A stretch of DNA of 5,215 nt from assembly GCA_938028175.1 (NCBI GenBank), contig CALJAE010000189.1, forward strand, positions 1 to 5,215. Direction: 5' to 3'. A program made the translations under genes and the position numbers. The notes under the pieces were generated by a model. The model ran no database searches and was not told the origin of the DNA. It worked only from the letters and a program-made list of their open reading frames with translations. Origin of the DNA: an uncultured Acidimicrobiales bacterium (GTDB lineage Bacteria > Actinomycetota > Acidimicrobiia > Acidimicrobiales > SZUA-35). Each line of letters starts with the position of its first letter. Position 1 is the first letter of the stretch. Positions 1-5,215 of the stretch are shown here, one piece after another.

Positions 1-191
1 ACTTGTTTCTCGTCAGTGATATCAACTTTTTCGAACGCATAGTTTGGTTCGGATGCGACTGAAGCCACAGAATCGAAAGTCGATGCATAAGAAACTTTGT
101 CGATGTTAACTACTTCTTCACCAGCTGCGACCAAAGAACGAACAACAGCTGATCCAATAAACCCTAGGCCACCTGTTACTAAGATTTTCAT
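1..191 (-). CDS. rmlB: dTDP-glucose 4,6-dehydratase, N-terminal part (runs off left edge)
   Basis: Only the first 63 codons are in the window; the reading frame is open to base 1. The protein begins MKILVTGGLGFIGSAVV, the NAD-binding Rossmann start of extended short-chain dehydrogenases, with G7-x-x-G10-x-x-G13. D31 in NIDKVSYAS sits at the end of beta-strand 2, where these enzymes bind the NAD ribose, and DKxxYAS followed by NYAFEKVDITD matches the RmlB pattern better than other sugar-nucleotide epimerases. RmlB converts dTDP-glucose to dTDP-4-keto-6-deoxyglucose in the cytoplasm, the second step towards dTDP-L-rhamnose. The ATG at 191 overlaps the stop of the upstream glycosyltransferase as ATGA, and AGGGGAG lies six bases upstream, so the start is secure and translation is probably coupled. 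The catalytic Tyr/Lys motif is outside the window. A related dTDP- or UDP-sugar dehydratase/epimerase cannot be fully excluded. Confidence 0.85.
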   Translation of the reverse strand, partial: MKILVTGGLGFIGSAVVRSLVAAGEEVVNIDKVSYASTFDSVASVASEPNYAFEKVDITDEKQ

Positions 192-1561
192 TGGCCACTC
201 CCCTGGTTGCTATCTTCTATCATTGCTTCCAGAGCAGCGATTCTTTGCTCTAAATCACGGACAGTTGACGTTGTTGCCTTTTGGAACCCGTCGACATGAG
301 ATGCCACTGGTGCGACCTGCCAGTCGATTAGCTTCAGCACAGAACTTTTCATTCTGGATCTAAGCCGAGAAGTCGAAATTGAAGACGGCCTCTGCAGCTT
401 AGGGAAGTTCTCCAACTTAGATCTTGAATTTGAACGCACTGTTGAGGGCTTAGGGGCACTAGCTCCCGCAGTCTGTTTCAACTTGGAAACAAGGTCTGCC
501 CCACTATTGACTTCGTTAGGCTCCATCATCACTCCTGAACTAGATTCCATCTTGTTTTCGTTGGCCCATGAATCATAGACCTTTCTCATTTCTGCTTCTA
601 GTTCTAACTCACTTGAGATAACTCTGGTCTCAGCACTTCCTTGATCAGCGAGGCCTCCTACACTTGACACGATAGTTGGGCGCTCGAATAACTTCGCACG
701 TTCCAGAACGCTCGATGACCAAATTTCTCGGTATGGCAAGACAACGCAATCCGCTGCCTGGATCCAAGTGTCAAAGTCTGCATCGCTCACATATCCGACG
801 TGCAGATGACAGTTTTCCGACCCAGAAACCTTCGATTCAAGTTCATCTAGAAAGTCGGTAATAACGTCTGCTTCGACTCGTGCTGAACCAACTATGTGGA
901 GTTGGGCAGCAGTTGCAGAGATTTTGGCCATCGCATCGACCCCACGGTCAAATCCTTTTTGGTACTGGATGAAACCAATCGAGAGAAATATGAACTTATT
1001 CGGATCCAATCCAAGACTCTGCCGAGCTTGTGCCACAGACACTGTGGAACTTTTTTCGAAGTATTGACCATGATCGAAGAGCTCCACATTCTTCCGGTCG
1101 ACTCCTACAGCTTCCACCAACTGGGCTGCTTCAACGTCTGAATGAACATAGACTGAATCACAAGCTTCTAAGAACTTTGCAAACAACCTTTTTTCTCGTG
1201 CCGAGTTCTCGAACAAGCTGTACACAACTTCGTGAATTCTCAACTCAACGGGCACTGCTTTTGCGATTCGAATCCACATTGACCAAACTGCCTGGCGTTC
1301 GATCCGGTTTCTGCAACGACCGTACATTATTTCGGGGTACACATGAACAGTGAAACGTGAGTGCTGCGAAGCCCTCCGGAGAAGACTCAGTGCCCCTGAG
1401 AACCCCCCGAGTTCTAAGTGATGGTGAGCTGCCGAGGGCTGCGGAGAAAGAACTTCGATATTCTCTCCCCTCTTTCTTCTGACACGCACTTCCTGCACGG
1501 TGTAGCTGGCTATCCCATCTCGATAGGGAGCATAAGGGCTGATTACTAGTTCAGAAAACAC
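188..1561 (-). CDS. GT4-like glycosyltransferase with Ser-rich and coiled-coil C-terminal tail
   Basis: A 457-residue protein counted from a GTG start. The N-terminus ELVISPYAPYRDGIASYT is the first Rossmann strand and glycine loop of a GT-B fold enzyme. The C-terminal nucleotide-sugar domain is clear: FLSIGFIQYQKGFDRG (about 192-207), then AADCVVLPY and an EX7E motif, E279 to E287 (EIWSSSVLE), followed by VSSVGG. These are hallmarks of family GT4/'glycosyl transferases group 1'. It should act at the cytoplasmic face, moving a sugar from a nucleotide donor to a growing surface glycan; the donor and acceptor cannot be read from sequence. No signal peptide or membrane segment is seen. The catalytic part ends near residue 338; about 120 further residues follow, Ser/Arg/Lys-rich and then helical with a short heptad pattern. 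A TTG three bases earlier (1564) is an alternative start; GTG is preferred for its eight-base spacing from AAGGGGAG. It follows the other glycosyltransferase by about five bases and overlaps rmlB by four. Confidence 0.85.
   Translation of the reverse strand: MFSELVISPYAPYRDGIASYTVQEVRVRRKRGENIEVLSPQPSAAHHHLELGGFSGALSLLRRASQHSRFTVHVYPEIMYGRCRNRIERQAVWSMWIRIAKAVPVELRIHEVVYSLFENSAREKRLFAKFLEACDSVYVHSDVEAAQLVEAVGVDRKNVELFDHGQYFEKSSTVSVAQARQSLGLDPNKFIFLSIGFIQYQKGFDRGVDAMAKISATAAQLHIVGSARVEADVITDFLDELESKVSGSENCHLHVGYVSDADFDTWIQAADCVVLPYREIWSSSVLERAKLFERPTIVSSVGGLADQGSAETRVISSELELEAEMRKVYDSWANENKMESSSGVMMEPNEVNSGADLVSKLKQTAGASAPKPSTVRSNSRSKLENFPKLQRPSSISTSRLRSRMKSSVLKLIDWQVAPVASHVDGFQKATTSTVRDLEQRIAALEAMIEDSNQGSGQ
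198..204 (-). promoter_or_regulatory. Ribosome binding site of rmlB, inside the preceding gene
   Basis: Read on the minus strand this is AGGGGAG, six bases before the ATG at 191. It lies within the last codons of the upstream glycosyltransferase gene, which fits translational coupling through the four-base ATGA overlap. Confidence 0.7.
209..547 (-). other. C-terminal extension of the glycosyltransferase: low-complexity linker plus predicted coiled coil
   Basis: This encodes residues about 339-451 of the glycosyltransferase. Residues 339-406 are rich in Ser, Lys and Arg, with few hydrophobics, and look like a flexible linker. Residues about 407-430 form a mixed hydrophobic helix with Trp and Pro (VLKLIDWQVAPVASHV). 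Residues 434-448 show a regular heptad: V434, L437, I441, L444 and I448 at a/d positions, ending with LEQRIAALEAMIED. A role in self-association or in docking a partner enzyme is inference. Confidence 0.6.
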
Positions 1562-1566
1562 CAACG

Positions 1567-2760
1567 CTACTCCCCTTCTCCAACTGGGAACCAGTTAGCC
1601 AGTGTGTGTTCCATATTGTCCAGAATTGAGTCCCATTGATAGTTTGTGAGAACGTAGTCTCTGCCAGTTGACGCTAAGTCTTTGGCTGCGGACGGGTTGT
1701 TGGCAAAGCCCACGATGGCTTCGCCTAGATCTTCCACTCCGCTATAGGCATATCCTGCTTCAGATCTATCGATGTGCCAAGCCACGACTGCAGATCTAGC
1801 GTTTGCAATGACGGGAGTTCCAGCAAGCCATGCCTCGAGCACGGTCCGAGAAAAAGACTCTCTATCACTTGGCTGTACATAGGCCAGTGCCGCTGCCATT
1901 GCATTATTTCTATCATTGTCGGATATGAAGCCGACATCAATTACTCGCTTCTCTAACTCCTCCGTCAAGCCCAACTCGCCAACCCCAGACGTCACGAGCT
2001 TGATGTCTGTTCGATCCAGGGCCTTAGCGAAACCTGCAAGGAGATCTTGCCAACCTTTGCCCCACTCGCGTCGACCTGCGTAGTAGATAAAGGGCGAAGT
2101 GATTCCGTATTTTTCGCAGAAAGCGGTTGGGTCGTAACTGGCAGGCACATCTACGGCTGCACCCACAATTTGTTGCGATTTGGTGAGATTGTAGATTTCG
2201 TTTGTCAGATCTGCCTCTGGGTCTGTAAGAAACCAGATACCTTCAGCTCCATTGAGTACTGGCTGGTAAATATCAAACCTGGCCTCTGGTTCTTCGTGCA
2301 TGCAGGGCATGATGATTGTCTTAGACGAATCAATTTGGCCGCATGCGTAGGTAGTCCAAAACTGATACGGGGCGAATATCAAGCAACGATAACTATCCAT
2401 ATTCTCGGACAAGTAGTGCCACATCTCGCTGGATCGCAGAGAATCGTTGGCCCATAGCTGCTGAGCTTCAACGGGAACATGAGCGTTTGCCAAGATGCTG
2501 TCGCCAATTCTTTTTCTAGCGACTCCATTACTGTTGTGATCAATAGCAAACCTTCGTACCGGAACCAGGCCAGAGTTATCTAGGCCAGGAGCATATTCGT
2601 TCTTCCATGTGTAGTGATCAATCGCACATGTAGTGATGACTTCTACTTTGTGACCACGCTTTGCGAGACCGTGGGCGGCTTCTGCCATTACGGCTTCAGC
2701 TCCACCGACGACTTCGTCTCCGTAACGTGGTGGGACAAATCCAATAGTTAGTTCTTCCAC
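1567..2760 (-). CDS. GT4-family glycosyltransferase
   Basis: A 397-residue GT-B fold glycosyltransferase of ordinary family length. The N-terminal domain starts LTIGFVPPRYGDEVVGGAEA (residues 4-23); the VGGAE glycine loop followed by a helix and HKVEVITTC is typical of GT4 enzymes. The C-terminal domain has IYYAGRREWGKGWQDLLAGF (225-244), where the basic RRxxxKG stretch is expected to contact the donor phosphates, then AYVQPSDRESFSRTVLEAW with the EX7E pair E301 and E309, and GTPVIAN. It probably transfers a hexose or deoxyhexose from a nucleotide sugar during assembly of a surface polysaccharide at the inner membrane face; the specificity is unknown. No membrane segment is seen. It starts with GTG, whose G is also the last base of the fcl TAG stop (TAGTG), and AGAGGGG lies seven bases upstream, inside fcl. 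The tight packing indicates cotranscription and coupled translation with fcl and the next glycosyltransferase. Confidence 0.88.
   Translation of the reverse strand: MEELTIGFVPPRYGDEVVGGAEAVMAEAAHGLAKRGHKVEVITTCAIDHYTWKNEYAPGLDNSGLVPVRRFAIDHNSNGVARKRIGDSILANAHVPVEAQQLWANDSLRSSEMWHYLSENMDSYRCLIFAPYQFWTTYACGQIDSSKTIIMPCMHEEPEARFDIYQPVLNGAEGIWFLTDPEADLTNEIYNLTKSQQIVGAAVDVPASYDPTAFCEKYGITSPFIYYAGRREWGKGWQDLLAGFAKALDRTDIKLVTSGVGELGLTEELEKRVIDVGFISDNDRNNAMAAALAYVQPSDRESFSRTVLEAWLAGTPVIANARSAVVAWHIDRSEAGYAYSGVEDLGEAIVGFANNPSAAKDLASTGRDYVLTNYQWDSILDNMEHTLANWFPVGEGE
1570..1577 (-). promoter_or_regulatory. Ribosome binding site that bears on the start of the second glycosyltransferase
   Basis: On the minus strand this reads AAGGGGAG, just upstream of the previous gene's TAG stop. 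It is five bases from a TTG (1564) and eight bases from the adjoining GTG (1561). Spacing and codon preference favour GTG, but the two differ by one residue only. Confidence 0.65.
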
Positions 2761-3752
2761 TAACCGACCCCTCTGGCTTCAGAGTAGTTATCGCAGAACC
2801 AATCGTAAGCGTGTTTGATTCCTGGTTCAAGATCTATAGTTGCCCGCCAACCAAGCTCGCTTAGTTTAGAAACATCTAATAGTTTGCGAGGCATGCCGTC
2901 GGGCTTGGAGGTATCAAATTCAATTTCAACTTCTGGATACACGATTTGGCGAACGAGATGAGCAAGCTTCGCTATAGAAACATCTGTGCCTGTCCCAACA
3001 TTTACGTGCTCGACGCCCGAGTAACCATCCATTAAGTGGACACACGCATCGGCTAAGTCGTCAACGTGAAGGAACTCCCGACGCGGGCTCCCAGATCCCC
3101 AAACCGTGACAATTTCTTCGCCTTCACTCTTGGCATCGTGGAATCTCCTAATCAGCGCCGGAAGAACATGCGAGCTTTCTAAGTCATAGTTGTCATTGGG
3201 GCCATAAAGGTTTGTGGGCATCGCAGTAATGAAGTTACAACCATATTGCTGAGCATAGAACTGGCAGAGTTTGATTCCTGCAATCTTTGCTATTGCATAG
3301 CCTTCGTTAGTTGGCTCAAGTGGACCTTGTAGTAGACAGTCCTCACTTATCGGCTGCTCGGACAAACGCGGGTATATACAAGAGCTACCGAGATAAAGGA
3401 GCTTCTCAACTTCAGTTAGTCTCGCTGCTTCAACCACTGTTGCATGAATCATCAAGTTGTCATACAAAAACTCAGCTTGACGTGTCGAATTAGCCATGAT
3501 TCCACCAACAGTTCCAGCAGCCAAATAGACATACTCAGGCTTGTTCGAGGAAAACCATTCGTTCACTGACGACTGATCCCTTAAATCTAGTTCCGACCTA
3601 TCTGCTGTAAGGATCTGCTCAAACCCTAGGTCAGAGAGACGCCGAACAATAGCTCCTCCCACCATTCCATTGTGACCAGCCACGAAAACAGGCTTGGATC
3701 GGTTGAGTTCTGAATATTGCATGTACGCCAAATTACCACTTCTGAGAGCCAT
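2760..3752 (-). CDS. fcl: GDP-L-fucose synthase
   Basis: A 330-residue extended short-chain dehydrogenase matching GDP-L-fucose synthase (Fcl/WcaG). This NADPH-dependent cytoplasmic enzyme epimerises and reduces GDP-4-keto-6-deoxy-D-mannose to GDP-L-fucose. Visible motifs: GHNGMVG (26-32) for the cofactor; LAAGTVGGIMAN (78-88); LGSSCIYP (121-128) with the Ser and Cys used in catalysis and epimerisation; YAIAK (152-156), the Tyr/Lys pair; PTNLYGPNDNYD; SSHVLPALIRRFH with H195, the family's second acid/base residue; VWGSGSPRREFLHVDD; and KPDGMPRKLLD for GDP binding. All catalytic residues known from the E. coli enzyme are present, offset by 16. The first ATG gives an N-terminus longer than usual; an in-frame ATG at 3722 (residue 11) gives 320 residues, closer to the 321 of E. 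coli. Neither ATG has a clear ribosome site, unlike the genes downstream. It appears to be the first gene of the operon. The partner enzyme GDP-mannose 4,6-dehydratase (Gmd) is not in the window. Confidence 0.93.
   Translation of the reverse strand: MALRSGNLAYMQYSELNRSKPVFVAGHNGMVGGAIVRRLSDLGFEQILTADRSELDLRDQSSVNEWFSSNKPEYVYLAAGTVGGIMANSTRQAEFLYDNLMIHATVVEAARLTEVEKLLYLGSSCIYPRLSEQPISEDCLLQGPLEPTNEGYAIAKIAGIKLCQFYAQQYGCNFITAMPTNLYGPNDNYDLESSHVLPALIRRFHDAKSEGEEIVTVWGSGSPRREFLHVDDLADACVHLMDGYSGVEHVNVGTGTDVSIAKLAHLVRQIVYPEVEIEFDTSKPDGMPRKLLDVSKLSELGWRATIDLEPGIKHAYDWFCDNYSEARGVG
2768..2774 (-). promoter_or_regulatory. Ribosome binding site of the first glycosyltransferase, inside fcl
   Basis: Minus-strand AGAGGGG, seven bases before the GTG at 2760 and within the last codons of fcl. 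It supports the GTG start and the TAGTG one-base overlap. Confidence 0.65.
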
Positions 3753-3820
3753 CGCTACTGAAATAGGCGTATAAACCCTAGTGAATCAATCTCTATGGGG
3801 ATTGTGGCAGTGTCAGCTGT
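3753..3820 (-). promoter_or_regulatory. Intergenic gap with weak promoter candidate for the fcl-rmlB operon
   Basis: These 68 bases are the only substantial non-coding stretch. On the minus strand, TTGATT (3789-3784) could be a -35 element and TATTTC (3765-3760) a poor -10, 18 bases apart; a start point would then fall at or next to the fcl ATG at 3752. TAGGGT (3780-3775) and TTATAC (3774-3769) are other AT-rich -10-like words without a good -35. No stem followed by a T-run is present, so no intrinsic terminator is seen after the SpoIID-like gene. That an operon promoter lies here is mainly an inference from gene spacing. Confidence 0.25.
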
Positions 3821-5215
3821 CTATAACAGGTCTGCTGCTACTCGAGCTGCTAGCGCAATATCATCGATTTCAGTTAGAGAACCAGCGTATTTGTTTAGCT
3901 GTGCTGTCGAATAATTGCCATTTCCGACGACTGAATTCATGATTCTTGCTGCACGCTTAGTTCTGGTCTCTACTCCCTGGGTGAAATAGAAGACCATTTC
4001 GTGGCGTGTCACTCGACCCGTGTCAAGCAGATTCGTCCAATAGCGTTGACCAGAAACATCAGCCTGTCTCGATAGAACGTCTTTGTAGAGATTCGCCACG
4101 AATTTCGAGTTGCTCCGATCTGCTCTTATAAAGTACTCGTCTAATGAATAGAAATACTGACTAATCTCATCGAGCTTTTCACCCTCGCTCAGAAGCCCTA
4201 CCCAGTAAGCCCGTCCACTTCTATCTGCACCACGTCTCAAAGTTTTTCGATACAGGTCATCAACGAGCTCGCCACTAAAGTGATCATCCTTAACTAGTCG
4301 GGTCGCTACGGCGTGTCGACCCTGTTCAAGCGCTATCTTTCTCCAAGTGGCTAGCTGAGCAGAAGTTGGCTTTGAACCTGTGAAGACTTCGAATACCTCA
4401 GTCACGAATTCATCTTGACTTCGATCAATCCCGTCAGCTACCTCAGAAAATGTGAACCAGTTAGATCTAAGGCCAAAGTCGAGTCGTACTTGATCACCAG
4501 TAACTGTTAGCGATCTAGACGGGAAGATGTACTTAGCTGTTAAGACTCGGCCACCGTCTGCGCCTAGACCGTTTCTTTCGACTACTTCAACTCCTGTTGC
4601 TCGACCCAGACCATACTTATCTAGTGTCGATAGAGAAACCTTTTTAGTCCAAGTGTTGAATGGGTTAGCGCTTACGCTGTCGCCTGCATCTGGTACGGCT
4701 GGGAAATCGCCAGCGACTGTATATCCACCAGTCGAAGCCGAGAACTCTGTGCGAGCAATTTGACCATTAGCAAATACTCGAACAGTTCGCCTCGTAGTCG
4801 CAATAGCTTGATCAGTTCGTGAATGTGTTGCCTGGCGGAAACCATTGCGGGTTGTATAAACGCCATCATAGACCTGACACTGTGCAGTATCGCATGTATC
4901 AGCGTAAGGCTGGAAACGCGTGTCACCCGCCATGACGTATGAACGAGCTGCTATTGCCTGAGCTTCAAGAGCTGCCATATCCCAAGAGGCAGGAGACTCA
5001 TTCGGTACGACACCTTCAAGATACTGCTCAACGTCGACAATGTTTACAGTCCGGATAGCTCCGTTGGCGTTTCGGGTCGAACGAACTGTACCTTCAACCC
5101 ATACAGATCTACTTGCTCCGCATACTTCAAGCAAGCCGTCCGGTCCAGAAGCATTTGAAACTTTGTGAACATTAACTTCAGCATTTGAAACCTGCTTAAC
5201 CAACGTCCATGGCCC
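3821..5215 (-). CDS. SpoIID/LytB-domain protein with C-terminal DUF4214 repeats (N-terminus beyond right edge)
   Basis: The frame is open to the window edge (it begins GPWTLVKQV), so the 464 visible residues are the C-terminal part of a longer protein; the TTG at 5203 is not needed as a start. Numbering from the edge, residues about 55-255 form a SpoIID/LytB ('amidase enhancer') domain: VEQYLEGVVPNESPASW, with E73 at the position of the catalytic Glu of SpoIID lytic transglycosylases, then AALEAQAIAARSY (82-94), a Cys pair C108/C113 in DTCDTAQCQVYDG, resembling the metal-binding Cys of clostridial SpoIID, and SASTGGYT (159-166). Residues about 269-423 hold two good and one degenerate DUF4214-type repeats. 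SpoIID enzymes cleave peptidoglycan strands lacking stem peptides; whether this one is active is unproven. Export is expected, but any signal peptide lies outside the window. It precedes fcl by 68 bases on the same strand. The link to the glycan genes is positional. Confidence 0.85.
   Translation of the reverse strand, partial: GPWTLVKQVSNAEVNVHKVSNASGPDGLLEVCGASRSVWVEGTVRSTRNANGAIRTVNIVDVEQYLEGVVPNESPASWDMAALEAQAIAARSYVMAGDTRFQPYADTCDTAQCQVYDGVYTTRNGFRQATHSRTDQAIATTRRTVRVFANGQIARTEFSASTGGYTVAGDFPAVPDAGDSVSANPFNTWTKKVSLSTLDKYGLGRATGVEVVERNGLGADGGRVLTAKYIFPSRSLTVTGDQVRLDFGLRSNWFTFSEVADGIDRSQDEFVTEVFEVFTGSKPTSAQLATWRKIALEQGRHAVATRLVKDDHFSGELVDDLYRKTLRRGADRSGRAYWVGLLSEGEKLDEISQYFYSLDEYFIRADRSNSKFVANLYKDVLSRQADVSGQRYWTNLLDTGRVTRHEMVFYFTQGVETRTKRAARIMNSVVGNGNYSTAQLNKYAGSLTEIDDIALAARVAADLL
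3947..4411 (-). repeat. Protein-level tandem DUF4214-like repeats
   Basis: Three consecutive units at the C-terminus of the SpoIID-like protein, numbered from the window edge. Unit 1, about 269-313, is degenerate (EFVTEVFEVFTG) and lacks the AD..G..YW core. Unit 2, about 315-364, has DDLYRKTLRRGADRSGRAYW. Unit 3, about 370-423, has ANLYKDVLSRQADVSGQRYW. The conserved Asp of units 2 and 3 (D331 and D386) are 55 residues apart. The LY..vL.R.aD.sG..YW pattern is that of DUF4214, a domain of unknown function found in many exported bacterial proteins. Confidence 0.75.

Noticed and set aside
97..363. 88-codon plus-strand open frame spanning the rmlB/glycosyltransferase junction
   Set aside because: It is antisense to both genes, and its peptide shows no family motif.
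1030..1353. 107-codon plus-strand open frame
   Set aside because: Antisense to the second glycosyltransferase; no domain pattern, and it shares the region with another overlapping spurious frame.
2047..2457. 136-codon plus-strand open frame
   Set aside because: It lies wholly opposite the well-supported glycosyltransferase gene, has a Cys/Trp-rich composition without recognisable motifs, and no clear ribosome site.
162..3780. The word CTAGGGTTT (minus strand) found in rmlB, in fcl and in the fcl upstream region, possibly a dispersed motif
   Set aside because: The two coding copies encode a Leu-Gly-Phe in Rossmann-type segments (GLGF and DLGFE). A nine- to eleven-base match in a third place is weak and likely chance.
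3753..3820. Possible intrinsic terminator after the SpoIID-like gene
   Set aside because: There is a CAGCTG palindrome and a five-base dyad, but no stable GC-rich stem followed by a T-run on the minus strand.
4672..4926. 84-codon minus-strand frame inside the SpoIID-like gene
   Set aside because: It is an out-of-frame shadow; the main frame carries the conserved SpoIID motifs throughout this stretch, so no frameshift is indicated.

Overview
The window is part of a bacterial cell-surface polysaccharide locus. All five genes lie on the minus strand, so transcription runs from the right edge to the left edge. Two genes run off the window: an exported SpoIID/LytB-type protein at the right (its N-terminus is missing) and an rmlB-like gene at the left (its C-terminus is missing). 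No RNA genes, insertion sequences, CRISPR arrays or phage genes were seen. Spot counts of three 60-base lines gave roughly 47-55% G+C.

Layout, in order of transcription. (1) 5215-3821: a SpoIID/LytB domain fused to about three DUF4214-type repeats. (2) 3820-3753: the only real intergenic gap, 68 bases, with no convincing terminator and a weak promoter candidate. (3) 3752-2760: a GDP-L-fucose synthase. (4) 2760-1567: a GT4-type glycosyltransferase with a GTG start that shares one base with the fcl stop. (5) 1561-188: a second GT4-like glycosyltransferase with an unusual C-terminal Ser-rich and coiled-coil tail. (6) 191-1: the first 63 residues of a dTDP-glucose 4,6-dehydratase, overlapping the previous gene by four bases. 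Genes 3 to 6 are packed with a one-base overlap, a gap of about five bases and a four-base overlap, so they very probably form one operon.

Functional reading: fcl makes GDP-L-fucose, rmlB starts the dTDP-L-rhamnose branch (or another dTDP-6-deoxysugar branch), and the two glycosyltransferases would add sugars to a surface glycan. The SpoIID-like protein probably acts outside the membrane on peptidoglycan. Its relation to the glycan operon is positional only.

Organism: the combination suggests a moderate-GC member of the Actinomycetota, perhaps a small-genome aquatic lineage. The clues are the non-spore-former style SpoIID with DUF4214 repeats, GTG starts, AGGGG-type ribosome sites and a first operon gene without a ribosome site. 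This is inference; no marker gene in the window fixes the taxonomy.
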